DNA from: Chryseobacterium suipulveris
GTDB taxonomy: Bacteria; Bacteroidota; Bacteroidia; Flavobacteriales; Weeksellaceae
DNA length: 64,000 nucleotides
Reading direction: 5' to 3'
Assembly (NCBI RefSeq): GCF_022811685.1
Contig: NZ_CP094532.1
Location: 1,575,501 to 1,639,500 of the forward strand
The stretch's first letter is position 1. Every line of letters begins with the position of its first letter. Under the pieces are notes generated by a model. It was not told where the DNA came from, did no database searches, and saw nothing but the letters and a program-made list of their open reading frames with translations. A program made the translations under genes and the position numbers. Positions 1 through 7,812 of the stretch are shown here, piece after piece.

Positions 1-2
1 AT

Positions 3-1073
3 AAATCCGAACCAGGTATGTTTTTCGTGCTGAATGATGTACTATACTTTGTTGCAAAAAACGCCTCAGGAAAATTTATCTACAAATTTAAAGGAGATTA
101 TACATTTAACGGTGTAACCAACAACAACTGGAGCAATCCTAACAACTGGAATTCTGGCGTGGCTCCAGGAATTCAGGATCTGGTAAACATTCCTGCAGGA
201 TTTAATTTAAATATAGACACCAACTCTTTTGGTAAGGATGTTAACGTAAGTTCTCCGCTCAATCTTTCTTCTGGAAACCTAAATATTGGCGGATATTTAA
301 ACCTCGGCGCGAACATTACATTAAACAACAACAATCTTAATTTAAAAGGCGGAAATTCAAACATATCAAGAAGCACATTGGCTTCAGGTCACTACATCGT
401 CACCAACGGAACCGGAACCGTAAACATCGAAAACCTCGACGCAGCAAGAGGAACAGTAAATCTGCCAATCGGAACTGCTACAAATTACAACCCGATTTCC
501 ATTTCAAATTCAGGGACTTCCGATACTTTTTCGGCAAGAGTTTCCGACGGAATCTCGAACACCACAAACGGCGCGGTAAATTCCACCTGGGAAATTTCGG
601 AAGCAACTGCAGGCGGAAGCAACGTCAATCTGTCTTTGGGATGGAACGCTTCCCAGGAAAATTCGTCCTTCTCAAGAAATTCCGCGAAAGTGGGACATTA
701 TCTAAACGGAAGCTGGAATGAAGAAAACTCGGGATCAGTTTCAGGAACCGATCCGTTTACAATCTCTGCAACGGGAATCACAAGTTTTTCGCCATTTTCT
801 GTGATGAATTTCGGGGCGTTGGCTTCGAATAATATTTCTAAAAATCAGGTTTTAGTTTATCCGAATCCGTTTAATGAGAACTTTACTATTTCCTTAAATG
901 AAAATTCGGTGGTGAATTTCTATGACATTTCCGGAAAATTGGTTTCTTCTTCCATTTTATTGAAAGGAAATAATACGCTCAACAAGTCCGACCTTCAGAA
1001 AGGAGTTTATATTTATCAGGTAAAAGGAAACTCTGGAAACGTGATTGCAAACGGGAAAATTATAAAGAAATAA
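3..1073 (+). CDS. C-terminal part of a T9SS-secreted protein (5' end outside window)
   Basis: The reading frame is open to the window edge (codons K-S-E-P-G precede the first ATG at 18), so only the last ~356 residues are visible. The final ~75 residues form a type A T9SS sorting domain: YPNPF, then FYDISGKLV, then a GVYIYQVKG segment and a KIIKK end. This domain targets proteins through the gliding/type IX machinery to the cell surface or medium. The middle part is Asn/Gly/Ser-rich beta-repeat sequence resembling bacterial adhesin-like surface proteins. The function of the missing N-terminus is unknown. A terminator follows at 1112. Confidence 0.85.
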   Translation, partial: KSEPGMFFVLNDVLYFVAKNASGKFIYKFKGDYTFNGVTNNNWSNPNNWNSGVAPGIQDLVNIPAGFNLNIDTNSFGKDVNVSSPLNLSSGNLNIGGYLNLGANITLNNNNLNLKGGNSNISRSTLASGHYIVTNGTGTVNIENLDAARGTVNLPIGTATNYNPISISNSGTSDTFSARVSDGISNTTNGAVNSTWEISEATAGGSNVNLSLGWNASQENSSFSRNSAKVGHYLNGSWNEENSGSVSGTDPFTISATGITSFSPFSVMNFGALASNNISKNQVLVYPNPFNENFTISLNENSVVNFYDISGKLVSSSILLKGNNTLNKSDLQKGVYIYQVKGNSGNVIANGKIIKK

Positions 1074-1111
1074 AATAGCCAAGAATCTTCGAACAACATC
1101 GAGATGTTTTT

Positions 1112-1138
1112 AAGCCGGAATTTTTTCCGGCTTTTTTG
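1112..1138 (+). terminator. Rho-independent terminator after the T9SS gene
   Basis: Stem AAGCCGGAA / TTCCGGCTT with a T-rich loop, followed by a run of T. It separates the T9SS gene from the desaturase promoter. Confidence 0.85.
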
Positions 1139-1149
1139 CGAAAGCTATG

Positions 1150-1178
1150 TTGTAAATAATATTTTTAATTTATATTTG
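1150..1178 (+). promoter_or_regulatory. Bacteroidota-type promoter of the acyl-ACP desaturase
   Basis: TTG at 1150-1152 and TATATTTG at 1171-1178 with an 18-nt spacer fit the flavobacterial -33 TTG / -7 TAnnTTTG consensus. The desaturase ATG lies 19 nt downstream. Confidence 0.7.
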
Positions 1179-1197
1179 TACCTCTGAAAAAGAAAGA

Positions 1198-2175
1198 ATG
1201 TACAATAAATTAGTAAGGATTGAAGTGATGAGAACGCTGGGAAAAGAGGTTGGAAACTTTATTTCTTCCTATTTAACCCCGGTTGAGAAAATTTGGCAAC
1301 CTACTGATTTTCTTCCTGATCCATCTGCGGATTCTTTCAAACATGATGTTGAGGAACTCCAAACTTATGCTCAGGAAATGGGTTATGACCTTTTTGTAAC
1401 ATTAATTGGCGACTGTATTACCGAAGAAGCGTTACCAAGCTACGAATCCTGGATCATGGGAATCGATGGAGTAGAACAGGAAAACCGCACCGGTTGGTCG
1501 CAATGGGTGCGAAGTTGGACCGCCGAAGAAAACCGCCATGGAGATTTGCTCAATAAATATCTTTATCTATGCGGTAGAGTAAACATGCGTGAAATTGAAA
1601 TCACCACGCAATATTTAATTCAGGACGGGTTTGATTTGGGAACTTCCTTGGATCCGTACCGAAACTTTGTTTACACAAGTTTTCAGGAAACGGCAACCAA
1701 TATTTCCCACAGAAGAGTGGGGACTTTCGCAAAACAAAGCGGGAACATAAAACTTGCCAAAATGTGCGGTGTAATCGCAGCTGACGAAGCACGACACGCA
1801 AAAGCTTACAAACATTTTGTCACCAAAATCTTCGAACTCGATCCATCGGAAATGATGCTCGCTTTTGAGGATATGATGAAAAAGAAAATCGTGATGCCTG
1901 CACATTTGATGCGGGAAAGCGGCCAAAAAGCCGGCGAACTTTGGGCACATTTTTCTGATGCGGCGCAAAGAGCAATGGTTTACACCGGACAGGACTACAT
2001 CAATATCCTAAGCGAACTTCTTACCGACTGGAAAATAGAACATATCTCCGGACTCAACGAACAGGCGCAGAAAGCACAGGAATATTTAATGAAACTTCCT
2101 TCGCGGCTTCAGCGGATTACCGACCGGCTTGCAACTCCCGACTTGCAGTACCAGTTCAAGTGGGTGAAATCTTAA
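1198..2175 (+). CDS. Acyl-ACP desaturase (ferritin-like di-iron type)
   Basis: 325 aa, soluble stearoyl-ACP desaturase family. It introduces a cis double bond into ACP-bound saturated acyl chains, using O2 and reduced ferredoxin at a di-iron centre, and so adjusts membrane fluidity. The iron ligands are visible: a Glu pair near residues 76-77, EENRHG at 110-115, a Glu near 164 and DEARH at 196-200. Two ExxH-type motifs at this spacing are diagnostic. There are no membrane segments. It is a single-gene unit with its own promoter (1150-1178) and a terminator at 2207. Confidence 0.93.
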   Translation: MYNKLVRIEVMRTLGKEVGNFISSYLTPVEKIWQPTDFLPDPSADSFKHDVEELQTYAQEMGYDLFVTLIGDCITEEALPSYESWIMGIDGVEQENRTGWSQWVRSWTAEENRHGDLLNKYLYLCGRVNMREIEITTQYLIQDGFDLGTSLDPYRNFVYTSFQETATNISHRRVGTFAKQSGNIKLAKMCGVIAADEARHAKAYKHFVTKIFELDPSEMMLAFEDMMKKKIVMPAHLMRESGQKAGELWAHFSDAAQRAMVYTGQDYINILSELLTDWKIEHISGLNEQAQKAQEYLMKLPSRLQRITDRLATPDLQYQFKWVKS

Positions 2176-2206
2176 CACCAAATCATATCAAACTATATTG
2201 TTTTGA

Positions 2207-2236
2207 GGGTCGTCTTTTTTGATGACCCTTTTATTT
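2207..2236 (+). terminator. Terminator after the desaturase gene
   Basis: GGGTCGTC / GATGACCC stem with a six-T loop, then a T-rich tail. The hairpin overlaps the -33 TTTG of the next promoter, so the two units are packed tightly. Confidence 0.75.
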
Positions 2237-2247
2237 TTATATCTTTG
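2218..2247 (+). promoter_or_regulatory. Promoter of the HAD hydrolase gene
   Basis: TTTG at 2218-2221, 18-nt spacer, TATCTTTG at 2240-2247: a textbook Bacteroidota vegetative promoter 20 nt before the ATG at 2268. Confidence 0.75.
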
Positions 2248-2267
2248 CAAAAACTAAATTTCACGCT

Positions 2268-2699
2268 ATGAAAAGTAATAAAAAACTAGCCATTGATTTC
2301 GACGGAACCGTTGTAGAAGACGCATACCCGGGAATCGGAAAACCAAAAACCTTTGCCTTCGAAACTCTGAAAAAATTACAGTCGGAAGGTTACCGCTTAA
2401 TCCTGTGGACTTACCGCCACGGAAAAACATTAGACGAAGCTGTAGAATTTTGCCGCAAAAACGGGGTGGAATTTTATGCGGTGAATTCATCATTTGAAGG
2501 AGAAGTTTTTGACCCTTCAGAAGCTTCCAGAAAAATTGATGCAGACCTTTTCATCGACGACCGAAACCTCGGCGGATTCCCCGGATGGGGCGAAATCTAC
2601 AATATCATCAACGAGAGAATTGAGTTCCGTGTCGAAGGAAATGAAGTGCTGCCTTATTCCAAAATGAAAAAAGAAAAAAAGAAAGGACTTTTTTGGTAA
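2268..2699 (+). CDS. Small HAD-superfamily hydrolase (BT0820-like)
   Basis: 143 aa cytosolic protein. Motif I is AIDFDGTVVED near residues 8-18 (nucleophile and acid/base Asp pair). The second motif lies around LILWTYR, and the third motif is LFIDDRN near residues 93-99. With no large cap domain it matches the BT_0820-type phosphatase group common in Bacteroidota, which probably acts on a small phosphorylated metabolite. The natural substrate cannot be told from sequence. The C-terminus is a short Lys-rich tail. It is the first gene of a run that continues with the four-helix-bundle gene and map. Confidence 0.88.
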   Translation: MKSNKKLAIDFDGTVVEDAYPGIGKPKTFAFETLKKLQSEGYRLILWTYRHGKTLDEAVEFCRKNGVEFYAVNSSFEGEVFDPSEASRKIDADLFIDDRNLGGFPGWGEIYNIINERIEFRVEGNEVLPYSKMKKEKKKGLFW

Positions 2700-2706
2700 T
2701 TTACAC

Positions 2707-2730
2707 AAGATAAAAGGCAAAAGACAAAAA
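2707..2730. repeat. Left purine-rich repeat flanking the four-helix-bundle gene
   Basis: Composed of A-rich units of the type AAGATAAAAGGCAAAAGAC. The complementary pyrimidine-rich version appears at 3103-3152, so the gene sits inside an imperfect inverted repeat. Confidence 0.5.
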
Positions 2731-3089
2731 TGAAGAATGATTTGTTACAAAGAACCTTTAATTTTGGTATCGCAGTCATCAAGTTTCTGCGAAACTTGCC
2801 TGATTATCCTGAATATAAAATGCTAAGATTTCAGCTATTAAAGTCATGTGCTTCAGTTGGTGCAAATTATGAAGAATCACAGGCAGGATCGTCCAAGAAA
2901 GATTTTCGTAACAAAATCAGAATTTCTCTTCGAGAAGCGAGGGAATCGAATTATTGGTTAAGAATCATCGATGCTTTAAGCGATGTAAAATCCGAAGAAT
3001 TAGACCGACTTTTGCAAGAAAGCTCTGAGCTAAAAAATATTCTTGGAGCAATTTTACGGAATTCAAAAGATGACGAAAACGAAACTTAA
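2730..3089 (+). CDS. Four helix bundle protein (23S rRNA intervening-sequence protein family)
   Basis: 119 aa and almost entirely helical. Family signatures visible are the ..RFQLLKSCASVGANYEES.. segment (residues ~31-50), KKDFRNKIRISLREARES and a WLRIIDAL helix. The family was named for proteins encoded in intervening sequences of 23S rRNA genes. In Bacteroidota it occurs as scattered single genes of unknown molecular role that form homopentameric bundles. The gene is bracketed by purine/pyrimidine-rich sequences that are inverted relative to each other (2707-2730 and 3103-3152) and sits between unrelated housekeeping genes, which suggests a mobile or recurrently inserted gene. Confidence 0.85.
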   Translation: MKNDLLQRTFNFGIAVIKFLRNLPDYPEYKMLRFQLLKSCASVGANYEESQAGSSKKDFRNKIRISLREARESNYWLRIIDALSDVKSEELDRLLQESSELKNILGAILRNSKDDENET

Positions 3090-3102
3090 CTATTGTTTCA
3101 TT

Positions 3103-3152
3103 CTTGCCTTTGTTTTTTCTTTTTATCTTTTTCCTTTTATCTTTTGTCTTAA
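3103..3152. repeat. Right pyrimidine-rich repeat flanking the four-helix-bundle gene
   Basis: Units such as CCTTTTATCTTTTGTCTT are the reverse complement of the left repeat with small changes. The tract is open for translation in the map frame, which gives a misleading upstream extension of map. Confidence 0.5.
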
Positions 3153-3157
3153 GAAAA

Positions 3158-3967
3158 ATGATTCAACTCAAAACCCTCGACGAACTTCGTCTCATGCGTG
3201 AAAGCGCGCAACTCGTTTCAAAAACTTTAGGAATTATCGCCAAAGAGATAAAGCCGGGAGTTACCACCAATCACCTCGATAAGATTGGTGCCGAATTTAT
3301 CCGCGATCACGGTGGCGAACCTGCTTTCCTCGGAATGTATGGATTCCCGAAAAACCTTTGTATTTCACCAAATGCAGAAGTGGTGCACGGAATTCCCAAC
3401 GACAAACCTTTGGTTGAAGGCGATATCCTTTCCGTTGACTGCGGTGTTTATATGAACGGATTCTATGGCGACCACGCTTATTCTTTTGAAGTTGGAGAGG
3501 TCGCTCCCGAAACCAAGAAATTGCTGAAAGTTACCAAAGAATCTCTCTACAAAGGAATCGAACAGTGCGTTCGCGGAAAAAGGGTGGGAGATATTTCCAA
3601 CGCAATTCAAACTTATTGTGAAAAGCATGGATACGGAGTTGTTCGGGAATTGGTCGGTCACGGTTTGGGAAGGAAAATGCACGAGGATCCGCAAGTTCCC
3701 AACTACGGAAAAAAAGGGAGCGGAAAAGTCCTGAAAGACGGCATTGCACTTGCCATCGAACCCATGATCAACCTTGGAACCCACGAAGTAAAATTCCACG
3801 ACGATGGTTGGACGGTTACTTCCCGCGACAATTCACCTTCAGCACATTTCGAGCACGATGTGTGCATCATCAACGGCAAACCAGTTTTGCTCTCTACCTT
3901 CAAATATGTTCACGAAGCTTTGGGAATTGTGAGTGATGAAGAAGCGCCATTTACATTGGATTTTTAA
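3158..3967 (+). CDS. map: Methionine aminopeptidase, type I
   Basis: 269 aa from the ATG at 3158. The frame is open back to 3104, but those codons encode hydrophobic low-complexity residues from the repeat and do not belong to the family. The enzyme removes the initiator Met from nascent proteins in the cytosol using two metal ions. Metal ligands visible are Asp in VDCGVYMNGF.GD, His in GHGLGRKMHEDP, Glu in AIEPMINLG and the final Glu in AHFEHD. Length and motif order are normal for type Ia enzymes. The gene follows the HAD and four-helix-bundle genes on the same strand. Confidence 0.95.
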   Translation: MIQLKTLDELRLMRESAQLVSKTLGIIAKEIKPGVTTNHLDKIGAEFIRDHGGEPAFLGMYGFPKNLCISPNAEVVHGIPNDKPLVEGDILSVDCGVYMNGFYGDHAYSFEVGEVAPETKKLLKVTKESLYKGIEQCVRGKRVGDISNAIQTYCEKHGYGVVRELVGHGLGRKMHEDPQVPNYGKKGSGKVLKDGIALAIEPMINLGTHEVKFHDDGWTVTSRDNSPSAHFEHDVCIINGKPVLLSTFKYVHEALGIVSDEEAPFTLDF

Positions 3968-3999
3968 TTTGTTTCTATAAATGAAATTGAAAGGAAGGA

Positions 4000-4012
4000 G
4001 CGGCGAAGCCGC
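4000..4012. repeat. Outer left REP-like palindrome
   Basis: GCGGCGAAGCCGC, 5-bp stem with a 3-nt loop, followed by an AATGTTGGTAG tag. Its inverted partner is at 4616-4628. Confidence 0.75.
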
Positions 4013-4047
4013 AAAATGTTGGTAGTATTGATATGGTGTTAAAAGGA

Positions 4048-4060
4048 GGTGCGAAGCACC
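4048..4060. repeat. Inner left REP-like palindrome
   Basis: GGTGCGAAGCACC, followed by GGCATGTTGGTAATA. The stem sequence differs from the outer pair, but the loop and the following ATGTTGGTA tag are the same. Confidence 0.75.
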
Positions 4061-4084
4061 GGCATGTTGGTAATATGATAAATT

Positions 4085-4555
4085 ATGGCTGATTCAAACG
4101 CTACATACACACAAATACACATCCAATTTGTTTTCGCTGTGAAATTTCGTGATTCATTAATCCAGGAAGATTGGAAAGAAGAACTTCATAAATATATTAC
4201 AGGAATAGTACAAAATAACAATCACAAATTATTGGTAATAAATTCAATGCCGGATCATGTTCATATCTTGGTTGGAATGAGACCAAAACAATCTGTATCC
4301 GATTTGGTAATGGAAATTAAGGCCAATTCTTCTAGATTCATTAATGAAAAAAAATTCTTGTCAACAAGATTTGAATGGCAAAAAGGATATGGAGCTTTTT
4401 CTTACGGTAAATCGCAAGTTAATGATGTAATCAACTATATTAATAATCAGGAGAAGCATCATCACAAAAAGTCTTTCAAAGAAGAATATATTGAATTTTT
4501 GACAAAATTTGATATTGATTTTAATCAAGAGTATATTTTTAATGATTTAATATAA
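4085..4555 (+). CDS. REP-associated tyrosine transposase (IS200/IS605-like, RAYT)
   Basis: 156 aa, Y1 HUH endonuclease of the TnpA_REP group. The HUH motif is PDHVHILV near residues 58-65. The C-terminal helix carries the candidate catalytic Tyr in GAFSYGKSQVNDVINYI (~residues 102-118), followed by QEKHHHKKSFKEEY. Such enzymes cut and join single-stranded DNA at hairpin palindromes. There is no TnpB partner, as expected for domesticated RAYTs. Base use is AT-richer than in map. The protein looks intact. Whether it moves itself or only its REP palindromes cannot be told here. Confidence 0.9.
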   Translation: MADSNATYTQIHIQFVFAVKFRDSLIQEDWKEELHKYITGIVQNNNHKLLVINSMPDHVHILVGMRPKQSVSDLVMEIKANSSRFINEKKFLSTRFEWQKGYGAFSYGKSQVNDVINYINNQEKHHHKKSFKEEYIEFLTKFDIDFNQEYIFNDLI

Positions 4556-4565
4556 CCAACATGTC

Positions 4566-4578
4566 GGTGCTTCGCACC
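4566..4578. repeat. Inner right REP-like palindrome
   Basis: GGTGCTTCGCACC, preceded by CCAACATGTC. It is the reverse complement of the inner left copy and starts 10 nt after the transposase stop codon. Confidence 0.75.
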
Positions 4579-4615
4579 TCAATAACCTGCACTGCAAATC
4601 TTCTACCAACATTTC

Positions 4616-4628
4616 GCGGCTTCGCCGC
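4616..4628. repeat. Outer right REP-like palindrome
   Basis: GCGGCTTCGCCGC, preceded by CTACCAACATTTC and followed by CTTCCTT. It is the reverse complement of the outer left copy. Confidence 0.75.
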
Positions 4629-4647
4629 TTCCCTAAACTTCCTTTAA

Positions 4648-5415
4648 TTGAAAAAACTAGCCAAATTCCTTTTAAACAAAATTCCGCGGCCGATGCTTAT
4701 CAACTTAAGCATTTTGCTGCGTCCACTGATTTATCAGTTCTTTAAAGGAAACAAATTTTACGATCCCATTGACGGGAAATCGTACCGGAAATTTCTTCCC
4801 TACGGTTACGGAAAACAACGGGAAAACGCACTTTCACCGGGAACGCTCAGTTTGGAGCGACACCGACAAATGTGGCTGTATCTTCAGAACGAAACAGATT
4901 TCTTCACCAAGAATTATAAAGTTCTCCATATCGCACCAGAACAGGAATTCCTGAGAAAATTCAAAAAAATGAAAAATCTGGATTATACTTCGGCAGATTT
5001 ATTTTCACCGATTGTGGATGTGAAAGCCGATATTCTGGATTTGCCGTTTGAAGATGAGAGTTTCGACATCATTTTCTGCAACCATGTTCTGGAACATATC
5101 GAGGAAGACAGAAAAGCGATGAGCGAGCTTTACCGTGTGATGAGAAAAGGAGGGTGGGGAATTTTTCAGGTGCCAATGAAGAATTCTCTTGAGAAAACCT
5201 ACGAGGATTTTTCCATTAAAGATCCGAAGGAAAGGCAGAAACATTTCGGGCAATACGACCACGTCCGCTGGTACGGAATGGACTATTTCGAGCGACTTAA
5301 ATCCGTTGGTTTTGAAGTAGATATCAATTTCTATTCAAGAAAATATTCAAATGAGGAAACCCAGAAATTTGGCTTGATGGAGAACGAGATTCTCCCTGTC
5401 GTTTCAAAGAAGTAA
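4648..5415 (+). CDS. Class I SAM-dependent methyltransferase
   Basis: 255 aa. The Methyltransf_11-type core shows the LHIAPEQEFLRKF region (motif I position, degenerate glycine loop), DLPFEDESFDIIFCNHVLEHIEED (post-I and motif II) and YRVMRKGGWGIFQVP. The first ~40 residues are hydrophobic/basic and resemble a membrane-associating helix. The substrate is unknown; relatives occur near glycan and lipid biosynthesis genes. The start used is TTG at 4648, 4 nt after the RAYT element's right arm. The element may therefore have replaced the native leader. An internal Met at residue 16 is the alternative start. Confidence 0.8.
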   Translation: MKKLAKFLLNKIPRPMLINLSILLRPLIYQFFKGNKFYDPIDGKSYRKFLPYGYGKQRENALSPGTLSLERHRQMWLYLQNETDFFTKNYKVLHIAPEQEFLRKFKKMKNLDYTSADLFSPIVDVKADILDLPFEDESFDIIFCNHVLEHIEEDRKAMSELYRVMRKGGWGIFQVPMKNSLEKTYEDFSIKDPKERQKHFGQYDHVRWYGMDYFERLKSVGFEVDINFYSRKYSNEETQKFGLMENEILPVVSKK

Positions 5416-5419
5416 GCGT

Positions 5420-6100
5420 TTATTCCTTAACGATCTTGAACATTTTCTCGTTGTTAACCTTGATGAAATAAGTTCCTGTTTTTAGACTCTGTAAATCTAT
5501 TTTTTGTGTTTTTGCGTGATCATACTTCATTTGGTACACCAATTTTCCCGAGATATCAAAAACTGAAACAGTGTTGATTCCGCTTGTATTTTCCACAGTC
5601 AAGAAATCTTTCACAGGATTTGGTGCAATACTGTAATTTGGCAACTTATTGTCTTCCACAGTAAGATTAGTCGCTTCGAAATGCATTTGTTGAAATATAG
5701 GAGTTGTTATCACTAAAGTCTTCGTATTGCCGTTATTTTGAATGTAATAATGGAATATAAAAGAAGATTCAAAAAATGTACATAAATAACTAAAAAACTG
5801 GTTTACTTCACCATTGTCACCTGTATAAACCTCATTGGTACATGTTTTATTGCTTACGGTAAAACTATCTTGTCCTATGTAATCTAAGTTTGCCGAAATC
5901 AAATTAAAAAAGGAAGAACTCAACTGCGGAGATACTGTGGAAAATTTAGTAACCTGATTATAAGTCATTGGAGGAGCAAACCATGGCGACGGATGCAATT
6001 CATCTTCAACAAAAGTAATTTTCCAATTATTGTTCACTAAATCAGGATGTTGGGCGGAACAGAAGCTTGCCATCAAAATGAAAAGTAGAGCTTTTTTCAT
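5420..6100 (-). CDS. T9SS-secreted hypothetical protein
   Basis: 226 aa with an N-terminal signal peptide (MKKALLFILMASFCSAQ). A type A T9SS sorting domain starts near residue 150: YSIAPNPVKDF, VSVFDISGKLVYQM, TGTYFIKVNN. The ~120-residue middle part (HPDLVNNNWKITFVEDEL... ) is typical of short Chryseobacterium lipocalin-like or hypothetical secreted proteins, and I do not recognise a catalytic motif. It is transcribed away from era. A TAGATTTG -7 element on the minus strand lies at 6112-6119. Confidence 0.8.
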   Translation of the reverse strand: MKKALLFILMASFCSAQHPDLVNNNWKITFVEDELHPSPWFAPPMTYNQVTKFSTVSPQLSSSFFNLISANLDYIGQDSFTVSNKTCTNEVYTGDNGEVNQFFSYLCTFFESSFIFHYYIQNNGNTKTLVITTPIFQQMHFEATNLTVEDNKLPNYSIAPNPVKDFLTVENTSGINTVSVFDISGKLVYQMKYDHAKTQKIDLQSLKTGTYFIKVNNEKMFKIVKE

Positions 6101-6111
6101 GATTTTTCTTT

Positions 6112-6154
6112 CAAATCTACAGTTTATTTTTGAATAATCATTTCACTACCTTTG
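6112..6154. promoter_or_regulatory. Divergent promoter region between the T9SS gene and era
   Basis: On the minus strand TAGATTTG (6112-6119) fits the -7 consensus 12 nt before the ATG at 6100. On the plus strand TACCTTTG (6147-6154) fits the -7 box for era; the nearest upstream TTG (6130-6132) leaves only a 14-nt spacer. The two promoters nearly abut. Confidence 0.5.
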
Positions 6155-6222
6155 CAAATATTTTTTTACGGGAAAAACAATTTCTCGACACCTTTCAAAC
6201 TAATATTTTTTTGATCAAATAC

Positions 6223-7098
6223 ATGCACAAAGCAGGATTCGTAAATATCGTAGGAAAACCAAATGCGGGAAAATCAACCCTTCTGAATCAACTGATGGGA
6301 GAGAAGCTCGCGATTGTTACCCAGAAAGCGCAGACAACGAGACACCGTATTTTCGGGATTTATAATGAGGAGGATCTGCAGATCGTGTTTTCTGACACAC
6401 CGGGAGTTTTGGATCCGAAATACGGATTGCAGGAAAAGATGATGGATTTTGTGAAGGATTCTTTGCAGGACGCCGATGTATTTCTGTTTATTGTGGACAT
6501 TACCGACAAGACTGAACCGTTTGAGTTTCTAGTGGAAAAACTGAACAAGATTCCCGTTCCTGTACTGATTTTAGTCAATAAAATCGACGAGAGCAACCAG
6601 GAAGAACTTGAAAAAACGATGGAGTTGTGGCACGAGAGGATTCCGAAAGCGGAAATTCTGCCGATTTCTGCGCTGAAAGGATTTAATACCAAAGTGATCC
6701 TGCCAAAACTGAAATCGCTGCTTCCCGAAAATCCGCCGTACTACGACAAAGATCAGTTTACCGACAAACCGGAAAGGTTTTTTGTGAACGAGGCGATCCG
6801 CGAGAAAATCCTTTTGAATTACGAGAAAGAAATCCCGTATTCTGTGGAAGTAGTTACCGAACAGTTCAAGGAAAAAGAGGGAATCATCTTCATCGACTCG
6901 ATTATTTATGTGGAGCGTGACACACAGAAAGGTATTATTATCGGGCATAAAGGCGAAGCGATCAAGAAAGTGGGAACAGAAGCGAGAATCGATCTTGAGA
7001 AGTTTTTTGCCAAGAAAATCCACCTCAATCTTTTCGTAAAAGTGAAAAAAGACTGGCGAAAAAATGAACGGGATTTGAAGAACTTCGGATACCGATGA
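6223..7098 (+). CDS. era: GTPase Era (30S ribosome assembly)
   Basis: 291 aa from ATG 6223. An in-frame TTG lies upstream at 6130, but those residues precede the family start and overlap the promoter. Era binds the 3' end of 16S rRNA and couples GTP hydrolysis to 30S maturation. G1 is GKPNAGKST (residues 11-19), G3 is DTPGV, G4 is NKID and G5 is SALKG. The C-terminal KH domain contains GIIIGHKGEAIKKVG near residues 235-249. The length is normal. A terminator follows at 7108, so it is probably monocistronic. Confidence 0.95.
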   Translation: MHKAGFVNIVGKPNAGKSTLLNQLMGEKLAIVTQKAQTTRHRIFGIYNEEDLQIVFSDTPGVLDPKYGLQEKMMDFVKDSLQDADVFLFIVDITDKTEPFEFLVEKLNKIPVPVLILVNKIDESNQEELEKTMELWHERIPKAEILPISALKGFNTKVILPKLKSLLPENPPYYDKDQFTDKPERFFVNEAIREKILLNYEKEIPYSVEVVTEQFKEKEGIIFIDSIIYVERDTQKGIIIGHKGEAIKKVGTEARIDLEKFFAKKIHLNLFVKVKKDWRKNERDLKNFGYR

Positions 7099-7107
7099 TA
7101 AAAAAAC

Positions 7108-7137
7108 TTCCTTATATCGCTTGATATAAGGAATTTT
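7108..7137 (+). terminator. Terminator after era
   Basis: Perfect stem TTCCTTATATC / GATATAAGGAA (11 bp) with a GCTT loop, then TTTTAG. It precedes the doxX-like gene. Confidence 0.8.
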
Positions 7138-7163
7138 AGTATTTTTGGGTTATAATTTACGAA

Positions 7164-7592
7164 ATGAATTATTTCACTTCAACTAAAAGCAACCCTTTTC
7201 TGGTGGATATTTTCCTTCTTGTAGTACGCATATTCATTGGGTTTGCAATGATTTCGCACGGGTTTCCGAAACTACAGATGCTTACTTCGGGAGAAGAAAT
7301 CCAGTTCTTTGACTTTTTGGGAATGGGTCCGAAAGCGACTTTGGTTCTCGCAGTTTTCGCCGAGTTTGTTTGTTCAATATTTATCATTTTAGGGCTCTTC
7401 ACAAGAATTGCAGTTTTCTTTTTGACCTTCGCAATGTTTATTGCTGCGTTCGTGGTACACAGCGGTGATCCCTTTGCTAAAAGGGAAATGAGCTTGCTTT
7501 ACCTGTGTTTATATCTGTTATTGTTTGCTTTCGGTCCAGGAAAATATTCTATTGACGGAATGATTAGCAAAAGAAGGGAATCCCGGTGGTAA
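7164..7592 (+). CDS. DoxX family membrane protein
   Basis: 142 aa with four hydrophobic segments. The DoxX signature is FIGFAMISHGFPKLQ near residues 23-37, then FAEFVCSIFIILGLFTRIA and YLCLYLLLFAFGPGKYSIDG at the end. DoxX proteins are inner-membrane proteins often tied to quinone or thiol redox processes. The specific role here is not evident. A -7 box TATTTTTG (7140-7147) lies directly after the era terminator. Confidence 0.85.
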   Translation: MNYFTSTKSNPFLVDIFLLVVRIFIGFAMISHGFPKLQMLTSGEEIQFFDFLGMGPKATLVLAVFAEFVCSIFIILGLFTRIAVFFLTFAMFIAAFVVHSGDPFAKREMSLLYLCLYLLLFAFGPGKYSIDGMISKRRESRW

Positions 7593-7758
7593 TTCATTAA
7601 TTTTTATAGAATGTGTTTTTGGTTGTTCAGGAATATTCCATTTAACATAATATAAATTATAGGAAATTTTAATCTGTTGATTTACAATTGTATATGATTT
7701 CAGTTTAACATATTTAACATGTATATATCCTCTTTTAAAATAACTAATCTACACAATC

Positions 7759-7766
7759 TATATTTG
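7759..7766 (+). promoter_or_regulatory. Candidate -7 element before the lipoprotein pair
   Basis: TATATTTG matches TAnnTTTG, 47 nt before the ATG at 7813. I see no TTG at the expected -33 distance, so this is weak. The rest of 7593-7812 shows no gene. Confidence 0.35.
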
Positions 7767-7812
7767 GCGTAGTTTATTCACTCCCAATAGCTGAGAACCA
7801 ATCTCTCACATC

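Larger units (their letters stand above)
3991..4644. mobile_element. RAYT transposase gene inside two nested pairs of REP-like palindromes
   Basis: The outer arms begin at AAGGAAG (3991) and end at CTTCCTT (4644). Each holds the palindrome GCGGC-GAA/TTC-GCCGC (4000-4012 and 4616-4628) next to an ATGTTGGTAG tag. The inner arms hold GGTGC-GAA/TTC-GCACC (4048-4060 and 4566-4578) next to CATGTTGG. Left and right copies are inverted relative to each other, so the gene is symmetrically enclosed. The arrangement matches a REP-associated Y1 transposase with its own substrate palindromes. Confidence 0.8.

Noticed and set aside
3104..3157. Upstream extension of map with a hydrophobic start
   Set aside because: It is the translated pyrimidine-rich repeat; the family begins at ATG 3158.
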